A DNA stretch of 64,000 nt. It comes from Pseudooceanicola sediminis. Lineage in GTDB: Bacteria > Pseudomonadota > Alphaproteobacteria > Rhodobacterales > Rhodobacteraceae. The notes under the pieces were generated by a model. It was not told the DNA's origin and made no database searches. It saw nothing but the letters and a program-made list of their open reading frames with translations. Each line of letters begins with the position of its first letter. The first letter of the stretch is position 1. The stretch covers positions 124,001 through 188,000 of the forward strand of contig NZ_QWJJ01000002.1 of NCBI RefSeq assembly GCF_003575965.1. Reading direction: 5' to 3'. Shown here one piece after another: positions 18,479 to 26,704 of this stretch. The position numbers and the translations under genes are program-made.

Positions 18479-19216
18479 TCAGAACGGCAGGACGCGGTCG
18501 ATGATCTGCTGACCGATGCGGGGTTGCTGCATGTCGGTGATCTGTCCACGCCCGCCATAGGAAATGCGCGCCGAGGCGATCTTGTCATAGGTGATTTCGT
18601 TCTGGCGCGAGATATCCTCGGGTCGCACGTACCCTGACACCAGCAGTTCGCGCAGTTCATAATTCACCCTCACCTCCTGATTGCCGGTGATCGACAGCAC
18701 GCCGTTGGGCAACACATCGACGATGGTTGCCGCGACCCGCAGCGTCAGCTTTTCGTTGCGGCTGACCGTACCGTCGCCATTGGCGCTCGATGAAGATGAG
18801 ATAGACACCGCGTCGGCGGCGCTGGCGCCGGCGGGCAGCTCCGTATCCAGGCGTTGCGGCAGGCCGAACAATTGCGGAATGCCAAGGCTTTCCGATCCGT
18901 CACGGGACCGCGAGGTGGAATTGGAGATCTCGGCCTTGTCGTCGATCTCGATCACCACTGTCATGATATCGCCCTGTTTCATCGCCCGCCGATCCCCAAG
19001 CAGCGACCCGCGATCACCGGTCCACAACGACGCTTCCTGCAACACTCCGCGCGCACGGGGGGCCGTTTTCGGCAGCCCCGGGGACAGCATTGCATAATGT
19101 TCGCGGGTGTTCATATCGTCGGTGAAGTCGGGCGTCTTGCCGATATGATGGTCGCCACAACCGGAGACGAGCAGACAGCAAGCACCGGCAATGGGCGTAT
19201 AAATTCTCAATTTCAT
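18479..19216 (-). CDS. flgH: flagellar L-ring lipoprotein FlgH
   Basis: FlgH forms the outer-membrane L-ring around the rod. The 245-residue product has a lipoprotein signal ending in LLVSGC, the family segment SLWTGDRGSLLGDRRAMKQGDIMTVVI, and the C-terminal TITGNQEVRVN-like strand (LSITGNQEVRVNYELRELLVSG) and VRPEDIS. All are FlgH hallmarks. It overlaps the flgA stop by four bases. FlgI, the P-ring partner, is not in this window. Confidence 0.97.
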   Translation of the reverse strand: MKLRIYTPIAGACCLLVSGCGDHHIGKTPDFTDDMNTREHYAMLSPGLPKTAPRARGVLQEASLWTGDRGSLLGDRRAMKQGDIMTVVIEIDDKAEISNSTSRSRDGSESLGIPQLFGLPQRLDTELPAGASAADAVSISSSSSANGDGTVSRNEKLTLRVAATIVDVLPNGVLSITGNQEVRVNYELRELLVSGYVRPEDISRQNEITYDKIASARISYGGRGQITDMQQPRIGQQIIDRVLPF

Positions 19217-19632
19217 TGGACCTTCACCGTTCCGTCAGGTTGCACGACACCGTTCACCGTCTGACGCGACGACAGGTTCATCACCCGGATGCTCTCGCCT
19301 TCGCCGGCGCGGGCGAGCGAGCGTGCCTCGGCCACGATGACCAGCCCGCCACGGTCGTAGACCAGGCTGACAATCGCATTGCGTTCGATCAGCGCCGGCG
19401 GGCCAACATCGCCCATCCGCAACGGCCGCCCGGCATAGATCGCGACACGGGTTTCCTGCCCGATCAATCCTTCGATCTGCGTCAGCGCACCGGGCATGTC
19501 GCCCTCTCGCAGGACAAGGTCGCCGGGTCCGATCAGGCTCTGGGCCGGCAGCGTTCGTGCGGCGACGACCGTATCTGCCAGCACACCCGCGCCGGGCAGA
19601 CCCAGCAACAGGCAGGTGATCAGCCCACGCAT
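19213..19632 (-). CDS. flgA: flagellar P-ring assembly chaperone FlgA (short form)
   Basis: FlgA is a periplasmic chaperone for P-ring assembly. The 139-residue product has a signal peptide (ITCLLLGLPGAGVLA) and then essentially a single SAF domain (VAARTLPAQSLIGPGDLVLRE ... INLSSRQTVNGVV-like end, here MNLSSRQTVNGVV). This is shorter than enterobacterial FlgA of about 220 residues, which has an extra N-terminal domain. It overlaps flgG by one base and flgH by four. Confidence 0.92.
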   Translation of the reverse strand: MRGLITCLLLGLPGAGVLADTVVAARTLPAQSLIGPGDLVLREGDMPGALTQIEGLIGQETRVAIYAGRPLRMGDVGPPALIERNAIVSLVYDRGGLVIVAEARSLARAGEGESIRVMNLSSRQTVNGVVQPDGTVKVQ

Positions 19633-20417
19633 CAGCGCACCTGCGCCGTGGCGGCCAGCATCTGATCGGCGGCGGTGATCACCTTGGCGTTCAGTTCGTA
19701 TCCGCGCTGCGCCTCGATCAGTTCCGTCACTTCGCGCACCGGATCGACCGAACTGTCCTCCAGGTAACCTTGCCGCACCGTGCCCAACCCGTTCAGCCCC
19801 GGCGTCGTCACCGTGGCGGGGCCAGATGCTTCGGTTTCGGAAAACAGGTTGCTGCCGATTGCCTCCAACCCCTTGGGATTGCTGAAACCGGCGATGCTGA
19901 TCTGGCCCAACTGCTGCGCCTGAGTCTGGTCGGCGAAATAGGCATACACCTCGCCATCGGCATTGATCGAAACCGAGCGCGCATCGTCGGGAATGACGAT
20001 TTCCGGCGAAACGGGAAATCCATCCGACGTGACGATCAGCCCCTCACCAGTGCGCTTCAGCGCGCCGTCGCGGGTATAGGCCGGCTGACCATTGGGCAGC
20101 GTCACCTCAAGATAGCCGCGACCCTCGATCGCCAAGTCCAGGTCGCCGCCGGTGTTCGACAGCGACCCTTGCGCAAGCTGCATCGACACCGCCGAGGGGC
20201 GCACCCCGAGGCCCAGCTGAATCCCCGTGGGCAGAATCGTCCCGTCGGCCGAATTCACCGTACCTGCCCGTGCAAACTGCTGATAGTGCAGGTCCGCGAA
20301 TTCGGCGCGCCGCGCATTGTACCCGGTGGTCGACATGTTCGCGAGGTTGTTCGAGATCGTCTCGACCCGCATCTGCTGGGCGGCCATCCCGGTGGCCGCG
20401 ATCTTGAGGGCTCTCAT
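19632..20417 (-). CDS. flgG: distal rod protein FlgG
   Basis: FlgG forms the distal rod. The 261-residue protein starts with MRALKIAATGMAAQQ, followed by the rod/hook signature VETISNNLANMSTTGYNARR, and ends with the matching C-terminal helix VTELIEAQRGYELNAKVI and ITAADQML. The length fits the family exactly. It lies nine bases after flgF in the operon. Confidence 0.98.
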   Translation of the reverse strand: MRALKIAATGMAAQQMRVETISNNLANMSTTGYNARRAEFADLHYQQFARAGTVNSADGTILPTGIQLGLGVRPSAVSMQLAQGSLSNTGGDLDLAIEGRGYLEVTLPNGQPAYTRDGALKRTGEGLIVTSDGFPVSPEIVIPDDARSVSINADGEVYAYFADQTQAQQLGQISIAGFSNPKGLEAIGSNLFSETEASGPATVTTPGLNGLGTVRQGYLEDSSVDPVREVTELIEAQRGYELNAKVITAADQMLAATAQVR

Positions 20418-20426
20418 GGCGCGTTC

Positions 20427-21140
20427 CTATTTCAACAATGTTTTCATGGTGGTACGAATTCGTTCGTCTTCCTTGTCCAGAAAGGACTGACCCAGTTCAT
20501 AGGCGCGTTGCACGCTGATCATGCGGGCGATCTGGCCGATGGGATCGACGTTGGAGGATTCGATGAACCCCTGAATGGCACGGGGCGCCTCAACTGGCAC
20601 AACGCCTTCGTCCGCCCGGAACATCACACCGCCTTCGCGTTGCAGGCGCAGCGGGTCGACGGGCGCGACGATGCCGATTTGCCCGATGGGCCGGCCCCCC
20701 GTGCTCAGCGTGCCATCGGCGGCCATGCCCAGATCGGTTGCATCTGGGGGGATGAAGATCGGGGCGCCGCCCGGATCCAACACCGGATAGCCGTCGTTCG
20801 TCACCAGGTCTCCCGCAGGCGACAGGGCAAAACTGCCTGCACGGGTCAGCCGCTGCCCACCCGGTGCCTGCACCAGAAAGAACCCGTCGCCCTCGATGGC
20901 GAAATCCAGATCGCCGCCGGTCTTGGTCAGCGTGCCTTGGCTCAGATCGATACTGCGCACATTCGCCGTGGCCATGGACAGCGACGGCCCGACCTCGGTT
21001 CCCTTGACGAATTCGGAAAAGATCAGACCTTCCTGCCGGAACCCGGTGGTGGCGCTGTTGGCGATATTGTTGGCGATCACGCTCATCTCGCGCATCAGGC
21101 CCGATTGTCGGGTCAGGGTGGTGTAACCGGCGTTGTCCAT
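20427..21140 (-). CDS. flgF: proximal rod protein FlgF
   Basis: FlgF is a proximal rod subunit. The 237-residue protein begins MDNAGYTTLTRQSGLMREM and has the rod signature VIANNIANSATTGFRQEG, then LDFAIEGDGFF, and the C-terminal helix MISVQRAYELGQSFLDKED. The start at 21140 leaves two bases after the fliQ stop; an open extension upstream would overlap all of fliQ in another frame and is rejected. Confidence 0.97.
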   Translation of the reverse strand: MDNAGYTTLTRQSGLMREMSVIANNIANSATTGFRQEGLIFSEFVKGTEVGPSLSMATANVRSIDLSQGTLTKTGGDLDFAIEGDGFFLVQAPGGQRLTRAGSFALSPAGDLVTNDGYPVLDPGGAPIFIPPDATDLGMAADGTLSTGGRPIGQIGIVAPVDPLRLQREGGVMFRADEGVVPVEAPRAIQGFIESSNVDPIGQIARMISVQRAYELGQSFLDKEDERIRTTMKTLLK

Positions 21141-21142
21141 GC

Positions 21143-21409
21143 TCAGCCTCCGATGACGAGGGGGATCAATTGGTCCTGAAAGAAGGACACGAGGGTTTGC
21201 GTCATGAAGCCCATCGACAGCCAGAAGACGACGACGATGGCCATCAGCTTGGGCACGAAGGTCAGCGTCATTTCCTGGATCGAGGTCAGCGCCTGGAACA
21301 GACCGACCGTGACCCCCGCAACCAATGCCACCGCCAGGATCGGGGTCGAGGTGATGACCGCGACCCACAGGCCCTGGCGCAGGCTGTCGAACAGAATGGC
21401 TTCGTTCAT
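21143..21409 (-). CDS. fliQ: flagellar export gate protein FliQ
   Basis: FliQ is the small two-helix subunit of the export gate. The 88-residue product has two TM helices (WVAVITSTPILAVALVAGVTVGLFQ and LMAIVVVFWLSMGFM) joined by the conserved ALTSIQEMTLTFVPK loop. ATG 21409 (MNEAILFDSL) matches the standard N terminus. It lies in the rod operon between fliE and flgF, apart from fliP and fliR. Confidence 0.97.
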   Translation of the reverse strand: MNEAILFDSLRQGLWVAVITSTPILAVALVAGVTVGLFQALTSIQEMTLTFVPKLMAIVVVFWLSMGFMTQTLVSFFQDQLIPLVIGG

Positions 21410-21491
21410 GCGGCACCTGCCTTTTCGGAACAATCGCGCCGGGCGATCAACCATTGCCGCACGCGCGCGCATCCGAGTTCATTGCGAATGC

Positions 21492-21785
21492 TCAGACCGG
21501 CATCCGCAGGATTTCCTGATAGGCTTCGACGACCTTGTCGCGCACCGTCACAGCCGCCTCGACAGCCAGTTCGGTCTGCGACAATGCCTGGACCAGCGAA
21601 TGCGGATCGGCCTGGCCGATCATTGCGGCTTTCGCCGTTTCTTCGCCTTCTCGAAATGTCTCGGCGAAGTTTTTCGCAACTTCGCCGAGGGCTTGGCCAA
21701 GTCCTGTGCCGGTTCCGGGGACAGGTTCGGTGGCCGGGCGGGCTGCCGCGTACTTCTGGGCAGCATTCAATGCACGAATGTCCAT
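21492..21785 (-). CDS. fliE: MS-ring/rod junction protein FliE
   Basis: FliE links the MS ring to the rod. The 97-residue protein ends in the typical C-terminal helix: DPHSLVQALSQTELAVEAAV, then VRDKVVEAYQEILRMPV. The N-terminal half is variable, with a Pro/Gly-rich segment. It lies 12 bases after flgC in the rod operon, the usual flgBC-fliE arrangement. Confidence 0.96.
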   Translation of the reverse strand: MDIRALNAAQKYAAARPATEPVPGTGTGLGQALGEVAKNFAETFREGEETAKAAMIGQADPHSLVQALSQTELAVEAAVTVRDKVVEAYQEILRMPV

Positions 21786-21797
21786 TCTGGACCTCCT

Positions 21798-22190
21798 TTA
21801 TCGACGTAAAAGTTCAAGCAGGCTGGCCGACATCTGTCGGGCCTGGTCAAACATCTTGAGGTTCGCCTCGTAGCTGCGCTGCGCTTCGCGCGCGTCAGCG
21901 ATTTCGACCACCAGATCGACGTTCGATCCATCGTGGTGGCCGGTTTCATCGGCGAGGGGATGTGACGGATCATAGATCCGCACCAGTTCGCTCTGGTCGA
22001 GTTTCACTCGACCCGTGCGCACCTCGCCCGCGCCATCATCGGAACCCGCCACGCTTTCGAACGGGACGGTCTTGCGCCGATATCCGGGCGTGTCCGCATT
22101 GGCGATGTTTTCCGACGTGTGCTGTAGCCGCTCTGCCTGCGCGCGCAGGCCAGTCGCCGAAACGGACATGGAATTCAGGAAATCACCCAT
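21798..22190 (-). CDS. flgC: proximal rod protein FlgC
   Basis: FlgC is a proximal rod subunit. The 130-residue protein begins MGDFLNSMSVSATGLRAQ, has ENIANADTPGYRRK (the rod signature), the central IYDPSHPLAD segment, and ends with VEIADAREAQRSYEANLKMF, all diagnostic of FlgC. The ATG at 22190 is preceded by a purine-rich AAAGGAG-like stretch. Confidence 0.97.
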   Translation of the reverse strand: MGDFLNSMSVSATGLRAQAERLQHTSENIANADTPGYRRKTVPFESVAGSDDGAGEVRTGRVKLDQSELVRIYDPSHPLADETGHHDGSNVDLVVEIADAREAQRSYEANLKMFDQARQMSASLLELLRR

Positions 22191-22210
22191 TCTGGGGGCT
22201 CCTTTCGGGG

Positions 22211-22603
22211 TTATCTGCGACCGATGGAGGTGCGCATGATGGTCAAAGCACTGCGGTAGATCGACAGCGCCCGACTGTGCTCCTGCTGTACTTCGACCGA
22301 CTTCAGCACCTGCTGCTCCAGCGAGACGGAGTTCCCGTTGGGCGAGGTCCACATGTTGCGATCACGGAAAGATTCGTATGCGCCCTGATCCCCTGCGCTG
22401 CCGTTCAGGTGGCTTGCACGGGTCGCACGGGCCGCGAACCCGGGGGCGGTACGATTCAGTGTTTCGGGAAAGGGAAGGATGTCACGCGCCTTGAAACCAG
22501 GCGTATCCGCGTTCGCCATATTCTCGGCAATCACGGTCTGCCGCTGACCCGCATGGCGGGCCATGGACTCCGACATGCGGAATATTTGCAGGTTTTCAAA
22601 CAC
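22211..22603 (-). CDS. flgB: proximal rod protein FlgB
   Basis: FlgB is the proximal rod subunit and heads the rod operon. The 130-residue product has QTVIAENMANADTPGFKARD (rod signature) and a C-terminal helix VEVQQEHSRALSIYRSALTIM. I chose the GTG start at 22603 (MFENLQIF) because GAGGGAGAAG lies just upstream and the length then matches the family; an in-frame TTG nine codons earlier is the alternative. It is divergent from fliI. Confidence 0.93.
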   Translation of the reverse strand: MFENLQIFRMSESMARHAGQRQTVIAENMANADTPGFKARDILPFPETLNRTAPGFAARATRASHLNGSAGDQGAYESFRDRNMWTSPNGNSVSLEQQVLKSVEVQQEHSRALSIYRSALTIMRTSIGRR

Positions 22604-22688
22604 CGGGGCTTCTCCCTCGATTGGCTTCAATCAAGGCTTAACTCCGATTCCTTTAGAAATGGTTGGTGTCTTATGAAGGAGGCGACCG
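22604..22688. promoter_or_regulatory. divergent flgB / fliI promoter region
   Basis: Only 85 bases separate the two divergent genes. It must hold promoters for the rod operon and for fliI. It contains the fliI Shine-Dalgarno GAAGGAGG at 22674-22681. No clear CtrA-type N7-spaced pair was found. Confidence 0.4.
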
Positions 22689-24128
22689 ATGCCACAGAAT
22701 GTGCTGCAAGGGGTCCGTGCGGAAATCGAAATGCTTTCGGCTGTGCGGCACGTTGGCCGGATCGAGGCGGTCGATGCCGAGGTGCTCAAGGTCACAGGTC
22801 TGGGGCGCCATGCCCGGCTTGGCGACATCCTCAGGGTCACCCGTGCCGACGGAACCGACCTGCACGGCGAGATCGTCAAACTTGACCGAAACGCGGTGAC
22901 GGTGATGCCCGATGCCCCCGCCGAGGGCGTCTCTCTCGGGGATCGCGTGCTCTTGCGCGGACCGCTGCGTATTGCACCCGACGATTCCTGGGTCGGGCGC
23001 GTGATCGACCCACATGGCCAACCGCTGGATGGCCACCCTATCCTGCCGGGAAGTGTCTGGAAACCCTTGCGAAATGACCCGCCTGCGCCGGCGGATCGCC
23101 GCGGCCTTGGCGCGCGACTGGATACCGGCATGACGGTGTTGAACACGCTGCTGCCGATCGTCGAAGGGCAGCGCGTCGGCCTGTTCGCAGGCTCCGGCGT
23201 CGGGAAATCCAGCCTGATGGCCCACCTGGCGCGCAACATGCAGGCCGATGTTGCGGTGATTGCGCTGGTCGGTGAACGCGGCCGCGAGCTGCGTGAATTC
23301 ATCGACAAGGTGTTGGGCCCCGAGGGGATGAAACGCGCCGTCGTCGTCGCCGCCACCTCTGACCGCTCCGCGCTGGTGCGGCGTCGCTGTGCCTGGACCG
23401 CGATGAGCGTCGCAGAACATTTCCGCGAGCAAGGCCAGCACGTCTTGTTCCTGGCCGATTCGATCACCCGCTTTGCCGAGGCCCACCGGGAGGTCGCTGT
23501 CGCGGCGGGCGAATTGCCTGCGCTGCGCGGCTACCCACCCTCGACCGCGCACCAGATCATGCAATTGTGCGAACGCGCCGGGCCAGGTGCGGGCGACGCA
23601 GGGACCATCACCGCCGTGCTCAGCGTTCTGGTCGCCGGGTCGGACATGGATGAACCCATCGCCGATATCCTGCGCGGCGTTCTGGATGGCCATATCGTGA
23701 TGGACCGGGTGATTGCCGAACGCGGGCGGTATCCCGCGATTGACCTTTTGCGCTCGGTTTCGCGCAGCCTGCCCGACGCCGCGACCGTCGACGAAAACCG
23801 CGTCATTACCGAGGCGCGCCACCTGCTCAGCGCCTACGCCAGATCGGAATTGATGGTGCAGGCGGGGCTGTACCTGAGTGGCAGCGATGCGACGCTGGAT
23901 CATGCCATTCGCGCCTGGCCAGAGCTTGACCGTTTTCTGGCCGAAACCGAGACGCAGGGAATTTCCGCGTCGTTCGACAAACTTCGACTTCTCCTGCGCC
24001 GGTCGGCCTCCGCAGGTGCGGCGCGATCGACCGGAGCCGCCAAATCCCGGCCGTCACCGTCGCGGAGCGCAGGCGACCCGATGCGCCAGGTCGGCGCACC
24101 GGTATCCTTGCCCGGCCGATCAGGCTGA
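22689..24128 (+). CDS. fliI: flagellar export ATPase FliI
   Basis: FliI is the hexameric ATPase of the flagellar export apparatus. The 479-residue protein has a Walker A motif at about residues 168-175 (AGSGVGKSS), VIALVGERGRELREF, the Walker B region HVLFLADSITRFAEA, and the PSTAHQIMQLCERAGP segment typical of the F1-beta-like family. The ATG has a strong GAAGGAGG seven bases upstream. It is transcribed alone, facing flbT. The last 60 residues are Arg/Ser/Pro-rich and look like a lineage-specific tail. Confidence 0.97.
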   Translation: MPQNVLQGVRAEIEMLSAVRHVGRIEAVDAEVLKVTGLGRHARLGDILRVTRADGTDLHGEIVKLDRNAVTVMPDAPAEGVSLGDRVLLRGPLRIAPDDSWVGRVIDPHGQPLDGHPILPGSVWKPLRNDPPAPADRRGLGARLDTGMTVLNTLLPIVEGQRVGLFAGSGVGKSSLMAHLARNMQADVAVIALVGERGRELREFIDKVLGPEGMKRAVVVAATSDRSALVRRRCAWTAMSVAEHFREQGQHVLFLADSITRFAEAHREVAVAAGELPALRGYPPSTAHQIMQLCERAGPGAGDAGTITAVLSVLVAGSDMDEPIADILRGVLDGHIVMDRVIAERGRYPAIDLLRSVSRSLPDAATVDENRVITEARHLLSAYARSELMVQAGLYLSGSDATLDHAIRAWPELDRFLAETETQGISASFDKLRLLLRRSASAGAARSTGAAKSRPSPSRSAGDPMRQVGAPVSLPGRSG

Positions 24129-24308
24129 TCCGATCAGATCGGGCTTGCCGACAAAGGCGGGCGCGCAAGGCGACAAAGGAACGCCGGAGCCATTCGCATT
24201 GGATGGCACCGGCAGGATCGAGGTATCGACAGGACATGGCGTCGCCCCCCACGGCAAAGAAAAGACCGCGCAACAAGGGCCGACGAATTTTCAGGCGGGA
24301 ACACGATA

Positions 24309-24349
24309 GGGGCCAACGCGGCCCCGGTCCGACCGCGGTACGACCGGGG
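24309..24349. terminator. overlapping inverted repeats between convergent fliI and flbT
   Basis: GGGGCC/GGCCCC (24309-24325) and CCCCGGTC/GACCGGGG (24322-24349) share four bases, so both hairpins cannot form at once. They start right after the flbT stop. There is no T-tract, so rho-independent ending is uncertain. Confidence 0.4.
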
Positions 24350-24754
24350 TCAGGACAGGCGTGTGTTCAGCAGACGCTCCTCGCGCGGTAAAAGCGCACG
24401 CAGGGATTTCAGGCATTGATAGAACTGGTTGCCGATAACGGCATCCGTTGCAGCGCCCAGCAGGGCGCGACTGTCCGGGTCAGTCAGGATCTGGCTCAGT
24501 TCCTCGATGCGACGCAGCATCTGGTGGCGCGTCTCTTCGGGATCGGCATCTCCTGTCAGGACCAGCTGCGCCGCATAGCAGACACGCCGGACCGGTGTGG
24601 TCGCCTCCTCTGGGTGGATTGCATCGCGCAGACGCAAGATCTTGACGTTCGGCGTGACGATCGACAGGCGCGACCGGCGGTCCCCGTTTTCGATAACGGC
24701 ACCGTTGATCAGAACCCGTTCCTTTGGTGATAATTTCAGAACAAGACCACTCAT
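24350..24754 (-). CDS. flbT: flagellin mRNA regulator FlbT
   Basis: In Caulobacter FlbT binds the 5' leader of flagellin mRNA and destabilises it when the hook is absent. The 134-residue product begins MSGLVLKLSPKERVLINGAV and has the family core NGDRRSRLSIVTPNVKILR and AIHPEEATTPVRRVCYAAQL. It overlaps the flaF stop by four bases and follows the flagellin gene, the usual alphaproteobacterial arrangement, so it probably controls this flagellin. Confidence 0.94.
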   Translation of the reverse strand: MSGLVLKLSPKERVLINGAVIENGDRRSRLSIVTPNVKILRLRDAIHPEEATTPVRRVCYAAQLVLTGDADPEETRHQMLRRIEELSQILTDPDSRALLGAATDAVIGNQFYQCLKSLRALLPREERLLNTRLS

Positions 24755-25131
24755 TTGGAGATCCCCTCGCTGCGCAGGCCCCGCATGATCGAGGAATTCA
24801 CTTCGATCAACGGCAGCACATTGGCCTCTCCCTTCAGCACCTTGCGGCTATGGGCCTGTGTGAACTCGGAAAGATAGAAAATCTGGGCGCGCAATTGCGC
24901 TGGCAGTTGGTTGGCATCGTCCACCACTTCGCTGGCCAGCAGGGTCCATAGCTGGCGATTGTCGAAAACGGCGCGGGCGATATCGGGGAAGGCAGCCTTG
25001 CTGCCTTTCTTGGCAGTCGCGATCAGACGGTGCGTGATGCGTGCGAATACGTCGTATTCCAGCCCGCGTGCCGTCCGGATGGGTGTCTGCGCCTGGCCAT
25101 AGGCCCGCAGAGCTTGAGAATGAGCTGTCAC
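24751..25131 (-). CDS. flaF: flagellar biosynthesis regulator FlaF
   Basis: FlaF is required for flagellin synthesis or secretion in alphaproteobacteria and acts opposite to FlbT. The 126-residue protein starts with a helical segment HSQALRAYGQAQTPIRTARGLEYD, contains AFPDIARAVFDNRQLWTLLASEV (the family's most conserved part) and ends LIEVNSSIMRGL. It sits between flagellin and flbT. Confidence 0.93.
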   Translation of the reverse strand: MTAHSQALRAYGQAQTPIRTARGLEYDVFARITHRLIATAKKGSKAAFPDIARAVFDNRQLWTLLASEVVDDANQLPAQLRAQIFYLSEFTQAHSRKVLKGEANVLPLIEVNSSIMRGLRSEGISK

Positions 25132-25173
25132 GTGAAGTCCTTCCAGTGAGCCGTGAGATTTCAGGGAACCTCA

Positions 25174-25200
25174 TCAGGGGCGCGCCGCGCGCGCCCCTGA
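25174..25200 (-). terminator. 12-bp perfect hairpin after flagellin
   Basis: TCAGGGGCGCGC and GCGCGCCCCTGA flank a three-base loop, 14 bases after the flagellin stop. No T-tract follows, so it may attenuate read-through into flaF-flbT or protect the flagellin mRNA 3' end. Confidence 0.55.
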
Positions 25201-25214
25201 CAGTCGCCAATCCG

Positions 25215-26489
25215 TTAACGGAACAGCGAGAGCAGCGTTTGCGGTGCCTGGTTGGCAATCGACATTGCCTGAACGGCCAGCTGTTGCTGGACCTGCAGCG
25301 CTTGCAGGCGGGCCGATGCTTCTTCCATGTTGGCATCGACCAGGGTGCCGATACCGGATTTCAGCGAGTCGGTCAGCGTACCGATAAAGTCGGACTGGGT
25401 TTCAATCCGGCTTTGAACGGAACCGAAGGACGCAGCCGCGTCGATCGAGGTCTGGATCAGGGTCTCGATCTCGGTCAGCGCGCTGGCAGCGCCGGAGTCG
25501 CTGGTGATGTCGATATCCGTCACCGCCGACAGACCGCCACCGATGGTGTTACCAGCAGCCGCGTAACCGTTCGCTGTGATCGAGAAGTTGTCACCCGTCA
25601 CCGACGATCCGGTGAAGGTCACGACACCCGCGGCAGAGGTCGCGGCAACCGTGCTGACATCATCGCCCATCTCTTCGGCAACATAGGCGTTGAAGGCTTT
25701 CGCCAGGCCCGCGGCAACATCCGTCACCGTGTCCCCGTCACGGGCAACGTAGGAGATGTCGTTCAGACCGCCAGTCGCGACTGCGGCATAGTTACCGGCA
25801 CCCGCAGTAATCGCCAGCGAGTAGCCAAAGCCGGCTTCGACGCCGGTCACGGTCAGTGCCGAGGTGGGCGGCGTCGCCGCGCCTGTCAGGGCGGAGGCCG
25901 CCGCATCTGCCGCGCCGGTCAGGTTGTTGGTCGCGGTTGCGATAGCGGTCCCCGTGATCGCCGATGCCGTGGTGCCGAGGTCCTGCTTGCCGACGGCAAT
26001 CTGGCTGACAGCCACGCCGGACGTCGACCGGTCGAGCGAGGACAGGATGTTGACCGTGCCGCTGCCCGCCGTCTTTTCAGCGTTCGACAGCAGGTTCAGG
26101 CCGTTGAACTGCGCGGCGCTGACCACGGTACCGATCTGGCCCCGCAGCGCGTCGACATCCGCCTGGATCTTTTCGCGGTCGACGTTCTCTTCCTGGGACG
26201 CGACGATCTTGCCCTTCATCTGGGTCAGAAGGTCGGTCACGGTTTCCGAGGCCTGACGTGCCACCGCAACGGTCGATTCACCCAACGCGAGGCTTTCCGA
26301 GATGCCCTTGAAGCCCTTCACGTCGGACTCCATGACCTTGGAAATCGCCCACACGGCCGAGTTATCCTTGGCGCTGGCAACTTTCATACCGGTCGAGATC
26401 TGGCCCTGAATGCCGACCATCGATTTGTTGACGGATTTGAGGGTTTGCAGCGCGACCATTGCGCTGTTGTTTGTCAGAATGCTGGACAT
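25215..26489 (-). CDS. flagellin
   Basis: The filament subunit, 424 residues. The N-terminal D0/D1 region (MSSILTNNSAMVALQTL ... SISTGMKV-like GQISTGMKVASAKDNSA) and the C-terminal helix (SRIETQSDFIGTLTDSL ... ALQVQQQLAVQAMSIANQAPQ) are typical. Between them, about residues 150-345, is an Ala/Thr/Gly-rich variable domain forming the filament surface. The single flagellin gene is adjacent to flaF and flbT. The 5' leader carries a small hairpin (26511-26525). Confidence 0.97.
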   Translation of the reverse strand: MSSILTNNSAMVALQTLKSVNKSMVGIQGQISTGMKVASAKDNSAVWAISKVMESDVKGFKGISESLALGESTVAVARQASETVTDLLTQMKGKIVASQEENVDREKIQADVDALRGQIGTVVSAAQFNGLNLLSNAEKTAGSGTVNILSSLDRSTSGVAVSQIAVGKQDLGTTASAITGTAIATATNNLTGAADAAASALTGAATPPTSALTVTGVEAGFGYSLAITAGAGNYAAVATGGLNDISYVARDGDTVTDVAAGLAKAFNAYVAEEMGDDVSTVAATSAAGVVTFTGSSVTGDNFSITANGYAAAGNTIGGGLSAVTDIDITSDSGAASALTEIETLIQTSIDAAASFGSVQSRIETQSDFIGTLTDSLKSGIGTLVDANMEEASARLQALQVQQQLAVQAMSIANQAPQTLLSLFR

Positions 26490-26510
26490 GCATTGTTCCT
26501 TTGATCGATT

Positions 26511-26535
26511 GGGCGCTTTACGCCCGTAAATTTAC
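26511..26535 (-). promoter_or_regulatory. flagellin 5' leader hairpin and palindrome
   Basis: GGGCG-CTTTA-CGCCC (26511-26525) lies 22 bases upstream of the flagellin start, next to the perfect palindrome GTAAATTTAC (26526-26535). The hairpin is a plausible FlbT contact site in the mRNA leader; this is inferred from the Caulobacter model. Confidence 0.4.
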
Positions 26536-26644
26536 CATCCCTTTCGGGTCGGCTCGGATGTCATTCTGACGGGTGCAGGATCTGGGACTTTGCCCGAACT
26601 TGCGCCATCCGTTTGGATGCAAGGGGGAACATGCGCTACAGGTG

Positions 26645-26659
26645 CTAATGGTTTGCTAA
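26645..26659 (-). promoter_or_regulatory. CtrA-like half-site pair upstream of flagellin
   Basis: On the minus strand it reads TTAG, seven bases, TTAG. It resembles the TTAA-N7-TTAA consensus with one mismatch per half. It lies about 160 bases upstream of the flagellin start. Confidence 0.25.
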
Positions 26660-26704
26660 ATGCCGGACAGTCAGTGCCCGGCATTTGATGCAATTGCGAT
26701 CGGG

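Noticed and set aside
24203-24391. Short plus-strand frame between fliI and flbT
   Set aside because: It overlaps flbT antisense, has no ribosome binding site, and the translation looks random.
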